This document shows positions 7,993 through 18,583 of a DNA stretch of 64,000 bases, one piece after another. The translations under genes were made by a program, and so were the position numbers. How positions within the stretch are numbered: the first letter of the stretch is position 1; each line of letters begins with the position of its first letter. The notes beneath the pieces were generated by a model. That model was not told the origin of the DNA and searched no databases. It saw only the letters and a list, made by a program, of their open reading frames with translations. The DNA comes from JANLTP01 sp031363055 (GTDB taxonomy: Bacteria > Pseudomonadota > Gammaproteobacteria > Burkholderiales > Burkholderiaceae_E): NCBI GenBank assembly GCA_031363055.1, contig JANLTP010000248.1, forward strand, positions 1 to 64,000, read 5' to 3'.

Positions 7993-8397
7993 CTAAAAGC
8001 TCAGCAGGCGCGCCTGCGGTGACATACCTGCGGCTAGCAGCGACGCCGCACCACGAACGCCCGATACTTCATCAATGAGATCGCTCGGTGCGAGTTGCGC
8101 ATCGGCCAGGGCGGCCGAGCAGACATAGAGCTTTACTCCGAGTTCGTTGGCCCTTTGCAGGCGTTCAATCATGCTCGATGCGGGCTCGCCTTCGACACTA
8201 CGCGAGCGCTCGTCCGATTTTTGGAACAAGCTGACCGCTTTTCCGACGACGTGAATCTCAACCGAGAAATCCATGGCAGCAGCGGTCTCGGCGTAGCGAA
8301 ACGCCAGGTCGGCGGCCTGCGACTCGGTTGACGAACCGTTGGCGAGAACGATGACCAGCGTAGGTGCAGCGCCGGTAACGGTTTGGTGCATGGACAT
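7993..8397 (-). CDS. Second DsrE-family protein
   Basis: 134 residues. An N-terminal strand (TLVIVLANGS), the helix AADLAFRYAETAAAM, VEIHVVGKAV, and YVCSAAL with Cys93 match the DsrE/DsrF-like fold, with one candidate sulfur-carrying cysteine. It differs from the 7067-7429 protein, which has CxxC. It is the first gene of the minus-strand sulfur-relay and transport cluster, though the 291-nt gap after it leaves room for a separate promoter. Confidence 0.75.
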   Translation of the reverse strand: MSMHQTVTGAAPTLVIVLANGSSTESQAADLAFRYAETAAAMDFSVEIHVVGKAVSLFQKSDERSRSVEGEPASSMIERLQRANELGVKLYVCSAALADAQLAPSDLIDEVSGVRGAASLLAAGMSPQARLLSF

Positions 8398-8577
8398 TGA
8401 TAGCGCGGCAGAATAAAGCGTTAATTCAAGGACGTTAATTCAAAACCAATGATTTAAATATGTTGATCTAAAGCATAGCCGATTTTTTAAATTTGCGTTG
8501 AGTCGCCGCGACACAGCCTGTCCTTACACCGCTGGCCCGTTCCAATGGGGTTGCCGGTTCTTCAAAAAACGTTTCGC

Positions 8578-10812
<2,235 letters not shown>

Positions 10813-10939
10813 GAGGATTCTCGTGTTGGGTATACATGAATTTTCTGCGGATTTTCGTATCTTACCTGTCTGAGCGCTGCGAGACTTCAGACCGGTCGCT
10901 GCTCCGGCGCTGCGTAGCGTCTGCCGGATCGCACAAGCG

Positions 10940-12200
10940 GTGTACGATGCGAGCAGCGAACAGATCCCTGAGACCGCACCATCCGTACCTGACGTGAGCC
11001 CTTCCCGCTCCTTCAAATCGCCCTTGATCAGCCTAGCCGCCAGACTGGAATATTGGGCGCTCAAGACTCCCGTGGCATCGGCGATCTGGTTCGAAGGCAA
11101 GGACTACAGCTACGTTCTGCTGGACGAGACCTCGACACGATTGGCCAGCAACCTGGTGGCGGCCGGTCTGAAGGCAGGCGATCGAATTGGCATTTATTTG
11201 CCCAACACACCCGAGTTCGCGCTTGCCTACTTTGCGATTCAGAAGGCCGGCATGGTGCCGGTCTCCATCAATGCGATTCTCAAGTGCGCCGAGGTTGAGT
11301 TCCTGATCAACGACAGCGATGCGCGCCTCGTGTTCACCACCGAAGAGTTGGCGTTCAATGTGCCGATCGCTCGTTTCCCAGGGCTGAAGTGGGTGTTGGT
11401 TGCCGAGGGCGAGCAGCAGGACAGCATGAGTTCCTGGAGCAAGCGGGGCGTTGCAGATTTCCGTAGTCGCGCACGCGCCGCCAACGCACCGGCGGCTTTA
11501 CTGTATTCCTCTGGCACGACCGGGACACCCAAAGGGGTGATCCTCACCGCCCAAAATATCTGGAGCAATATTCAAGTCGCTGCCAAATATGCAGGCTACC
11601 GACCGGGCGACAAATTGGCGACATTTTTGCCGCTCTTTCATGTCTACGGACAGAATTTCATCCTGCTGGGCTCGGTGCGCTTTTACATGTCGGCTGCCGC
11701 GACCATGCCCGAGGAGATATCCCGGCGCTGGTTCGAGAAGTTTGGACAACGAATTTATGAGGGTTATGGCCTGACCGAATGCGCGCCCTTTGCCGCCTAC
11801 AACGACTTGCAGGAACATCGCTTTGGCTCGGTGGGCCGGGCGGTCGACGATTTTCAGATTGCGATTGTCGATCAGCTTGACCAATCGGTTGCGACCGGCG
11901 AATGGGGTGAGATTGTCATCAAAGGTCCCGGTGTCATGGTCGGTTACTGGGGTCGGCCCGAGGAGACTGAAGTTGCCCTGCGCGGCGGCTGGCTGCACAC
12001 GGGCGATATCGGCCGAATGGATGAAGACGGCTACGTTTTCATAGTCGATCGCGTCAAGGACATGGTCAATGTCTCGGGCTTCAAGGTCTGGCCGGCCGAA
12101 GTTGAGTAGTACCTGTACAAGATACCGGGGGTCATCGAGGTGGCCGTCTACGGTCTGCCCGATGCAAGCAAAGGTGAGCGGGATGCTGTAAAACTGGATC
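10940..12200 (+). pseudogene. Decayed acyl-CoA ligase (AMP-binding family)
   Basis: The frame from GTG at 10940 encodes a clear AMP-forming ligase: YSSGTTGTPKGVI (P-loop) and EGYGLTECAPF, then GWLHTGDIG and DRVKDMVNVSGFKVWPAEVE. Two lesions are visible. About 60-70 residues are missing between ILLGSV and RFYMSAAATMP (near 11680), where the family has its VPTMY segment. A TAG at 12107-12109 truncates the C-terminal lid; its sequence continues in frame as YLYKIPGVIEVAVYGLPDASKGE before degrading. The catalytic lid lysine region is lost, so the product should be inactive. Confidence 0.8.
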
Positions 12201-12338
12201 AAGGAGCGTGTCGTGTATGTAATCAAGCCGGTGATGCAGGAATTTCTACTGCGAACAGCGATTCGTCAGCCCGATTGGTCCCGTGAATTGATGGCGCAGT
12301 ACTGGCTGTTTGCGCGTCAGTGAGCGAGCGGGCACGGA

Positions 12339-13241
12339 TCACGCGATAATCGATGACGCGGCAATCAGCCAGGCGATAAAGGACTCGGTTGGCGCAGCTC
12401 CGGTTGAGGCTTCGTTACGCAGCAAATAGTATTTTCGCGCGACCGCTGCCCGGCCTTTGAACGGAGCGATCAATTGGCCCGTTTTGATGAACCGTTCGAT
12501 CAACGGCAGTCGGCCGAGAGCGACACCTTCGCCAGCAATCGCAGCGGCGATCAATTGATCGTAATGACTGAAGCTCATATTGCCGACCGGCTGCAGATTC
12601 TCCAACTGATTCGAGCTGCACCACTGCTTCCAATCCAGCCAGGGCGCATGTTCGGTATTCTCGAAATGCAGAAGCACCTGTTGGCGCAGTTGCTCGGGCT
12701 TCCGAAGCATTTTGGTAAGTGCCGGCGCGCAGACCGGCATCACCCACTCGCCAAACAGGGCGGTTGATCCTTCGGGTGCGACTTCGGGGCGACAGAATCG
12801 GATGGCCAGATCGATATCGTGGCTTCGCAGATCGACGATGGCGTTGTCGGCCGAGATACGGACATCGATGCCTGGATACCTCTGCCGAAAGTCGGACAGC
12901 CTCGGCACCAACCAGAGCGACGCGAACGAGACCGTGGTGCTGATGGTGACGCGTCGGCTGAGGCTCGTCGGCTGGATCTGTTGCAGAGTCTGTTCGAATT
13001 CGCGCAGCATCGAGCGTACCGAGCGCGCCAGAGTTTCGCCGGCGGCGGTCAGCTCCAGGCGCCGGTTATGCCGCACAAACAGAATGACGCCCAGGGCCTG
13101 CTCGAGACCGGCGATCTGGCGGCTGATGGCGGACTGCGTCAGGTTCAATTCGGCCGCCGCACGGGTAAAACTCAGGTCGCGCGCAGCCGCCTCGAAGCCC
13201 GACAGAAAGCCCATTGCAGCGCGGATTCTTGAGTGAAACAT
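12339..13241 (-). CDS. LysR-family regulator, GcvA-like
   Basis: 300 residues. The N-terminal winged helix-turn-helix is at residues 12-70 (FEAAARDLSFTRAAAELNLT, then SAISRQIAGLEQALG), followed by the periplasmic-binding-protein-like effector domain. Strong resemblance to GcvA-type regulators. It is divergent from the DUF2917 gene at 13383, a common pairing in Burkholderiales, and the intergenic region holds a symmetric ATGCAT-N7-ATGCAT site at 13265-13283 that could be its operator. The effector is not known. Confidence 0.9.
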   Translation of the reverse strand: MFHSRIRAAMGFLSGFEAAARDLSFTRAAAELNLTQSAISRQIAGLEQALGVILFVRHNRRLELTAAGETLARSVRSMLREFEQTLQQIQPTSLSRRVTISTTVSFASLWLVPRLSDFRQRYPGIDVRISADNAIVDLRSHDIDLAIRFCRPEVAPEGSTALFGEWVMPVCAPALTKMLRKPEQLRQQVLLHFENTEHAPWLDWKQWCSSNQLENLQPVGNMSFSHYDQLIAAAIAGEGVALGRLPLIERFIKTGQLIAPFKGRAAVARKYYLLRNEASTGAAPTESFIAWLIAASSIIA

Positions 13242-13264
13242 CGGCGAATATTCAGATGATTAAA

Positions 13265-13283
13265 ATGCATCCGATCTATGCAT
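13265..13283. promoter_or_regulatory. Candidate LysR operator
   Basis: ATGCAT, a 7-nt spacer, then ATGCAT again, so the site is both directly repeated and palindromic and contains a T-N11-A core as in LysR-type boxes. It lies 24 nt upstream of the GcvA-like start and about 100 nt upstream of the DUF2917 start, suitable for autoregulation and divergent control. Confidence 0.5.
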
Positions 13284-13382
13284 GGATTTCGTTTGTTCAG
13301 GCGTTTAACCTGGAGGATAGTAGCAGTCATGCCAACGGCTCATCAATATTCGAATGAGTTTTGAGCATGAAAAGGAAACATC

Positions 13383-13622
13383 ATGAACATTCAACTTTGC
13401 GCCGGCAGCATCATCGAAATTCAACCCCATTGTGTGCTGACGCTCTCGCCCGACGTGGGCGCGCGTCTGGTGGCCGAACGCGGCACTCTGTGGGTTACCG
13501 ATACCAGCGGTCAGGACGACTGGCTACTGGAGGCGGGGCAAAGCTATTTGCCGCCCGCAGGCGCGACGGTCTATGTCGAAGCGTTTGACGACGGTGCGCT
13601 GCGGCTGGTCAAGGAACATTGA
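13383..13622 (+). CDS. DUF2917 protein
   Basis: 79 residues, ATG at 13383 with AAGGAAA upstream. The sequence has the DUF2917 pattern: an ERGTLWVTDTSG stretch followed by DDWLLEAGQSYLPPAG, a small cupin-like beta fold. Its function is unknown. It is commonly encoded divergently from a GcvA-like LysR gene, as here, and is presumably a target of that regulator. Confidence 0.85.
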   Translation: MNIQLCAGSIIEIQPHCVLTLSPDVGARLVAERGTLWVTDTSGQDDWLLEAGQSYLPPAGATVYVEAFDDGALRLVKEH

Positions 13623-13630
13623 GGATCTCG

Positions 13631-13664
13631 ATCAGGGTACGTCGACCGATGACGCAACCCTGAT
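13631..13664. terminator. Possible bidirectional terminator hairpin
   Basis: Perfect 8-bp arms ATCAGGGT (13631-13638) and ACCCTGAT (13657-13664) lie between the convergent DUF2917 and cupin genes. There is no strong T tract and the loop is 18 nt, so termination is only suggested by position. Confidence 0.4.
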
Positions 13665-13672
13665 TCTGTAAC

Positions 13673-14275
13673 TTAGCGCTTTTTCGCTGCCTTCGGTGGC
13701 TTACCGTCCGGGCTCCACAAACCAATTGCTTGCAACTCGCTAACTGACTCTTTCGAGAACTCGGCGTTCGGCGCGTCGCCGCCGATGACAAACATCAGAA
13801 TGCCGTCGGCACCCTTTGGGCCTTTTTTGACGTTCAAAAAGCGGCGAATGGCACCAGGCGGAAACGAGATCGTGTCGAGCGGATTCAGATCGATACTTTC
13901 CTCCTTGCCCTTCGGATTGAGCCAGGCAGCACGCCAGACGCCGGTCATGCAGATGAACGTCTCGTTGGTGTCGTGGTTGTGCATCATCGGGCCCTTGCCG
14001 GGCTTCGCGCGGCAATAACCGAGGTTAAAGCCCTCCGATACTTTGATGGCCGCTTTGCGCGCGGCGTCCCGGCCAACCGGCGAGCCGATGACGCCATCTT
14101 CGTTGGCCGGCGGTTGAAAGCCAATCACGTTGTACAGCGTGCGTGTAGCGTCCGGATGGTAGCTGTCGGCCAGGCCGCCGTCGAATCCCTTGAGCTTGTC
14201 GAAGCGCGCGACGCGCTTGCTCATTTCTTTTTTGGTGAACAGTTTGCGCGGCAGCGATTCAGTGATCGGTTCCAT
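13673..14275 (-). CDS. Cupin-domain protein
   Basis: 200 residues. The core MMHNHDTNETFICMTGVW at about residues 96-113 is a cupin motif 1 with two histidines and a glutamate as metal ligands, and ISFPPGAIRRFLNV is the second motif. There is no signal peptide. Candidate roles include a small-molecule dioxygenase or isomerase, or a binding protein. Its genomic neighbours give no pathway. Its lysine-rich tail (PPKAAKKR) is unremarkable. Confidence 0.75.
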   Translation of the reverse strand: MEPITESLPRKLFTKKEMSKRVARFDKLKGFDGGLADSYHPDATRTLYNVIGFQPPANEDGVIGSPVGRDAARKAAIKVSEGFNLGYCRAKPGKGPMMHNHDTNETFICMTGVWRAAWLNPKGKEESIDLNPLDTISFPPGAIRRFLNVKKGPKGADGILMFVIGGDAPNAEFSKESVSELQAIGLWSPDGKPPKAAKKR

Positions 14276-14316
14276 GACTGGTTAACTCCGGGTGTGGGTG
14301 GTCTCGAGCTGCCAGT

Positions 14317-15108
14317 TTATCCAAGTGATGCGAGGAAGTTGTCGATCAGTTGCGCCAACTCGTCGTAGCGTCCGCTGAATTCCATGTCGGCGCCAGCAAT
14401 CCTGACTTGTCTCGATGCTGGAAAACGTTCAAGCGTCGCGCGTCTGCGATCGGCGGCGTTCAGGGTCATGGCATTGGCGCGCTCGCCATAGACGTCGAGA
14501 ATTCGCAGACCCGGTTGATCAAATCGCGAGAAGCCGCCCGTGAGGTTGGGCACGATCCAGGCGTGTAGTCGAACGCCTGGGCGGGCCGCGACAAAGGCAT
14601 CGGCTAGCCAGGCGCCGAACAGCACGACCCGCGTCTGACCACTTCCGGCCAGCCACTTGAGGGTTGCATCAATCCGGGAAAACGCTAATGCAAAGGTTTG
14701 AGGATAGGTCTCGAAGCTTTCGCATTCACGGCGCTGGACGGGCATTTGGGCGGCCGCAATCCCGTAGCCGCGTTCGTTCAGAGTGATCATCAGTTGTTCG
14801 GACAGACGATCGATCGCCGACCGACCGGGACCGGGCAACAGCAGAACGGTAGGGCGGCCCACTCGCGGTTCCGAGGCGATCACCTGAAACGAGCCCTGTC
14901 CAGCGATATCGATGCGGTGCGCCCGACCGGTCAGCAACTGTGAGCCGGCTTCCAGATCGAGCCTGGCTTCGCGATCGGCGTCGAGTGTGCATGGCGGTAC
15001 AGATGACAGTCCCATCACTGAGCAGCCTGACAGGCTCGCCAGCAGCGACGCGCATAGGCCGATGCCAAGTGATTGCCGGCGCATCACCGCAGACCGCCGA
15101 CCCGACAT
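14317..15108 (-). CDS. Lipoprotein with an alpha/beta hydrolase-like fold (DUF3530-like), probably non-catalytic
   Basis: About 263 residues if ATG at 15108 is used; upstream in-frame ATGs lie in a GACATT repeat and the start is uncertain. A lipobox LSGC follows a hydrophobic stretch. The mature part has PTVLLLPGPGRS (oxyanion-type loop) and VVLFGAWLADAF where hydrolases have G-x-S-x-G. The nucleophile is replaced by tryptophan, so hydrolysis is unlikely by the usual mechanism. The similarity to DUF3530-type proteins is by pattern only. Confidence 0.6.
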   Translation of the reverse strand: MSGRRSAVMRRQSLGIGLCASLLASLSGCSVMGLSSVPPCTLDADREARLDLEAGSQLLTGRAHRIDIAGQGSFQVIASEPRVGRPTVLLLPGPGRSAIDRLSEQLMITLNERGYGIAAAQMPVQRRECESFETYPQTFALAFSRIDATLKWLAGSGQTRVVLFGAWLADAFVAARPGVRLHAWIVPNLTGGFSRFDQPGLRILDVYGERANAMTLNAADRRRATLERFPASRQVRIAGADMEFSGRYDELAQLIDNFLASLG

Positions 15109-15566
15109 TGACATTGACATTGGAATGGGCGGTGACATCGGTTTGAGCAGCATATGATTGACAGACTTTTTTATGATCATCGAAACTACGCGCAAGTTTT
15201 GGGTTCGTCAACACCATCGATAAGCGCCGCCCCATCAGGAGTAAATAGAACTGTCTAGTTTGATAGCAAGTCGTTTGTCGACTTTTTGACTAGGCCGACC
15301 GGACAACCCATTTGTTACTGAAACGTAAAAAAGCGTCTTGACAATCGTTTGATGCGGGCCTGAAAATCAAACTGAAGGGTCCAGAATTGGCCGGAGGGTC
15401 GCTCGAGGTAGCTCGATGCAAGATGAGGACTATTGGAATCGGATCGTGACCGTGTAATTGGACTCCCTTTGGTCTATTTTGTTCTTTGGCAGTTGACCCG
15501 TGAGCCGGACGACTAGCGCACATTATGCGTCGTACAGCGTTTGCGACGCGCCTGGGAGGGCATATC
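15109..15566. other. Intergenic region without a gene
   Basis: A 458-nt region separates two divergent lipoprotein genes. It holds a TTGACA at 15338-15343 without a convincing -10 box at the right distance, and a GACATT repeat near 15105-15120. I see no RNA gene or coding frame with family similarity. Confidence 0.5.
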
Positions 15567-16976
15567 GTGAGCATCCAAGCATTTTTTAATGGTTTGCGCC
15601 GGACAACATTATTGTTTCTGGGGTTGCTCGTTGCCTGCGGAGGCGGCGACGGGGGTACGAGTACTGCCCCGACTGCCGTCTCGTCGAGCGCAACCATTGC
15701 GAGCGTTCGAGTCACACCTGAAACTGCACAAATCAGCGCCGGCCAGACGGTTGCTCTGACCGCGCAGGCGCTCGACTCAGCCGGCAACGTCATCAGCGGC
15801 AAGACGTTCGCTTTTGTGAGTTTGAACACCGCAGCGGGGACAGTGGCGAGCACGGGCGCCAATACGGCGACGGTGACCGCTGTCGCTGTCGGAGTTGCCC
15901 GGATCAGAGCGAGTACCGAAGGTGTACAAGGGGATGCGCTCGTTACGGTCGCAGTTGCGGACATTCAAGCTACTGGCCGGGTGATCGACGGTCAGACCCA
16001 GGCCGGACTCGCGGGTGCCCGAGTTGAGTTCGAAAATGGGCAAACCGCGATCACCGCAGCCGATGGCAGCTATTCCTACACGTTCGCAGGTAATGGGTCA
16101 GTGACTTACACACGCGTGCTGATTGCGTCAGCGACTGGTTATGTCAGCACTCGGATCTTTGCGGTGATCCGCGCCGACAGTCCAACGATTGGCACTATGG
16201 TCCTGGTTAAACAAAATGCCACGTCGGGGTCGATCTCGGGAGTGGTTCGCAACGCCCGCGACAACAGTCCCATTCCGAATGTTACGGTCCAGATTGGGCC
16301 AGATCAGGGTTTCGCCGCGAACACCAGTCAGGCGACGACTAACGCTCAGGGTGTTTACACCTTCCCGAATCTGCCAGCCGGTACCTATACTGTGGCGGCG
16401 TTTGCTTCGGCAACGGCAACCGGGTACCGCTTCTGCGATCGAACTGCGATTTCGGTCGGAGTGGCGACTCCGGTCAATCAAGACCTGGTTTGTTCCCCAA
16501 TTGGGTCAAATGAAATTCGCATCGTCTTGAACTGGGGCTCAACTCCGCGAGATATCGATGCCCACCTGACCGGCCCGAATGCCGACGCCAGTCGTTTTCA
16601 TGTCTACTACCCGCCGGGAAGCCGTGGCAGTTCAAGTGCCGCACCGTTCGCAGTTCTCGACCGGGATGACACCGATTCAGTAGGGCCGGAAACCATCACG
16701 ATCACCAAGCTGAACTCGGGCGTTTACCGCTTTACGGTGCACGACTTCACCAACAAATCATTGACATCGAGTTCTGCACTTGGGGCCTCGGGCGCTACGG
16801 TTCAAGTGTATTTCCCGGTGGTGGAGGCCTCGGGATTTACGAGACGGGATTTTCAGGTTCCCAATCAGCCCGGGAACTTGTGGACAGTCTTCGAGATGAC
16901 TGGCCCAATAGACCGCCCCACTGTAACCCCGCGCAACGAGATGAGATATCTGGAGGATGAGGCGACTATTCAGTGA
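15567..16976 (+). CDS. Surface lipoprotein with Ig-like, carboxypeptidase-regulatory and DUF2135-like domains
   Basis: About 469 residues from GTG at 15567, chosen for GGGAGGG 6 nt upstream. The signal peptide ends in a VACGGGDGG lipobox. Then come a bacterial Ig-like (Big2-type) domain (VRVTPETAQISAGQTVALTA), two carboxypeptidase-regulatory-like beta domains (GRVIDGQTQAGLAGARV and GVVRNARDNSPIPNVTV), and a C-terminal region like DUF2135 (RIVLNWGSTPRDIDAHLTGP). This is typical of exported modular adhesion or matrix proteins. The role is unknown. Confidence 0.75.
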   Translation: MSIQAFFNGLRRTTLLFLGLLVACGGGDGGTSTAPTAVSSSATIASVRVTPETAQISAGQTVALTAQALDSAGNVISGKTFAFVSLNTAAGTVASTGANTATVTAVAVGVARIRASTEGVQGDALVTVAVADIQATGRVIDGQTQAGLAGARVEFENGQTAITAADGSYSYTFAGNGSVTYTRVLIASATGYVSTRIFAVIRADSPTIGTMVLVKQNATSGSISGVVRNARDNSPIPNVTVQIGPDQGFAANTSQATTNAQGVYTFPNLPAGTYTVAAFASATATGYRFCDRTAISVGVATPVNQDLVCSPIGSNEIRIVLNWGSTPRDIDAHLTGPNADASRFHVYYPPGSRGSSSAAPFAVLDRDDTDSVGPETITITKLNSGVYRFTVHDFTNKSLTSSSALGASGATVQVYFPVVEASGFTRRDFQVPNQPGNLWTVFEMTGPIDRPTVTPRNEMRYLEDEATIQ

Positions 16977-17110
16977 CAGGGTACAGTGCGGGCGCCTTGG
17001 CTACCCTCACTGCTCGGCACGAATCCCTAGATACCAACTCGCAGGATATCAACCCTTAGCTTGTACGTCATTTGATTGATCCTAAGCGATAAACACCGCC
17101 CTTGTACCAA

Positions 17111-17134
17111 TTCCATATTTCGATAATAATGGAA
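17111..17134. promoter_or_regulatory. Candidate ArsR operator
   Basis: The dyad TTCCAT-N12-ATGGAA, with TTCGAT in its spacer, lies just upstream of the arsR start at 17137. ArsR-family operators are AT-rich dyads of this type that overlap the promoter, so autorepression released by arsenite is likely. Confidence 0.5.
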
Positions 17135-17136
17135 GT

Positions 17137-17493
17137 ATGGAAGAAAAGACCGCCGTTTTAGCGCTGACCGGATTGGCCCAGCCGCTGCGCCTGCGCATAT
17201 TCCGGGCGCTGATTGGCGCGGGGCCACGAGGCCTGACGCCGGGCGTACTTTCCGCCACCCTCGATGTGCCAGGCACAACGCTGTCGTTTCACTTGAAAGA
17301 GCTGATTCATGCCGGCTTGGTTTCGCAGGAACGCGACGGCCGCAATCTTATCTACCGCCCCGAGTTCGAGCGGATGAACTCACTTCTTGCCTATCTCACC
17401 GCCCATTGTTGCCAAGGTGCGGCCTGCGAAGTCGCGACCTGCGAAGTCACGACCTGCGAAGTCACGATCACACCAAGCTGCACCACCTGTTAA
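17137..17493 (+). CDS. arsR: ArsR-family arsenic-responsive repressor with Cys-rich tail
   Basis: 118 residues. The winged helix-turn-helix is at about residues 10-80 (PLRLRIFRALIGAG and TTLSFHLKELIHAGLVSQ). There is no CxC in the recognition helix. Instead Cys91, Cys92 and Cys97 near the C-terminus match the CC-x(4-5)-C arrangement of the Acidithiobacillus-type ArsR. Four further cysteines (102, 107, 115, 118) follow, three of the seven being part of a 15-bp tandem repeat. First gene of the arsenic operon. Confidence 0.9.
   Translation: MEEKTAVLALTGLAQPLRLRIFRALIGAGPRGLTPGVLSATLDVPGTTLSFHLKELIHAGLVSQERDGRNLIYRPEFERMNSLLAYLTAHCCQGAACEVATCEVTTCEVTITPSCTTC
17421..17465 (+). repeat. 15-bp coding repeat in arsR
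   Basis: Three near-identical 15-bp units encode CEVAT, CEVTT and CEVTI in the ArsR tail. Each extra unit adds one cysteine, so copy number could alter metal binding. Confidence 0.9.
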
Positions 17494-17506
17494 ACCGGAG
17501 AACCAC

Positions 17507-17986
17507 ATGAAACGTTTTCACGTTCACGCCCACGTTCAAGACTTGCAGGCAAGCGTTGCCTTTTACTCCAAGATGTTTGCGGCCGAGCCGACTCGGCTGG
17601 AAACTGACTACGCGAAATGGATGCTCGAGGATCCTCGTATCAACTTCGCGATATCTACCCGAGGTATCCAGTCGGGCGTCGATCACCTGGGATTTCAAAC
17701 CGACAGCACCGAGGAGCTTGCCGAATTGAAGCAGCGCGCCACCGAGGCGGATATGACGCTGATGGACGAAGGCGCGACGAGCTGCTGCTACGCGCGTAGC
17801 GAGAAGCACTGGGTCACCGATCCGCAAGGCATTGCCTGGGAGCATTTCCACACGCTCGAGAACATTCCGGTCTTCTCCGAATCTGTGGCGGTGAGGGTGC
17901 CCGACGCGAGCGCTTGTTGCGCCTCGCTTGCACCGCGCGGCAAACCGGTCGGTATCCCGGTAAATACAGCGTCGCCATGCTGCTGA
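17507..17986 (+). CDS. arsI: ArsI-type C-As lyase (VOC superfamily)
   Basis: 159 residues from ATG at 17507 with GGAG upstream. It is a vicinal-oxygen-chelate protein: metal ligands His5 or His7, His60 and Glu112, and the adjacent Cys93-Cys94 in TSCCYARSEKHW that binds trivalent organoarsenicals. ArsI breaks the carbon-arsenic bond of methylarsenite and aromatic arsenicals with oxygen, giving arsenite. The older name CadI applies to the same family. The tail has extra cysteines (ACCA and PCC at the end). It follows arsR by 13 nt. Confidence 0.85.
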   Translation: MKRFHVHAHVQDLQASVAFYSKMFAAEPTRLETDYAKWMLEDPRINFAISTRGIQSGVDHLGFQTDSTEELAELKQRATEADMTLMDEGATSCCYARSEKHWVTDPQGIAWEHFHTLENIPVFSESVAVRVPDASACCASLAPRGKPVGIPVNTASPCC

Positions 17987-18050
17987 TAAAAGCGCTGACC
18001 AATCCACTCGCGCATGTTCGCGCCAAGGTGGCATTGGCCTCAGTAGCAAC

Positions 18051-18569
18051 ATGACAACCAGCATGACAACTAGCATGGCAAGCAACATCTTGATTCTTTG
18101 CACGCACAACTCGGCACGAAGTGTTCTGGCCGAAGGAATGCTCAATGAGTGGGCTAAACGGCTGGGGCGCGATGTTCGAGCGTTCAGCGCCGGCAGCGCG
18201 CCGAGCGGCCGAATTAATCCGTTCGCGCTTGAGGTGCTGGCCGATGCCGGCGTCGACACGAGCGAATTTAAAAGCAAGAGTTGGGATGAGTTCGCATCAC
18301 CTGAATCACCCCAAATGCGGGTGGTCATTACGGTCTGCGATAGCGCCGCAAAGGAAGCCTGCCCGTATTGGCCGGGTGGACCGGTACAGGTCCACTGGGG
18401 TTACCCTGATCCGTCGAATGCATCGGGCGGCGATGAAGTCAAGCGGCAAGCATTCGAGTTGACTCGACAGGCGATCGGGTATCGAGTCCTGCAACTGCTG
18501 AATTTGCCGATGGCGACGATGAGCAATGCCGAACTGAAGCTCGCGCTGAACGCGATCGCGAAACTCTGA
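18051..18569 (+). CDS. arsC: Arsenate reductase, LMW-phosphatase type
   Basis: About 172 residues. The catalytic loop CTHNSARS (Cys17) is the C-x5-R signature of the low-molecular-weight phosphatase arsenate reductases, and Cys residues in VCDSAAKEACP fit the redox relay of the thioredoxin-linked type. It converts arsenate to arsenite. The N-terminus MTTSMTTSMAS is a 12-bp tandem duplication with three candidate ATGs, so the start is ambiguous by up to 8 residues. Confidence 0.9.
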   Translation: MTTSMTTSMASNILILCTHNSARSVLAEGMLNEWAKRLGRDVRAFSAGSAPSGRINPFALEVLADAGVDTSEFKSKSWDEFASPESPQMRVVITVCDSAAKEACPYWPGGPVQVHWGYPDPSNASGGDEVKRQAFELTRQAIGYRVLQLLNLPMATMSNAELKLALNAIAKL

Positions 18570-18583
18570 CCGATGACGCCGCT

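Noticed and set aside
15338..15343. TTGACA as a sigma-70 -35 box
   Set aside because: No acceptable -10 element at 16-18 nt spacing.
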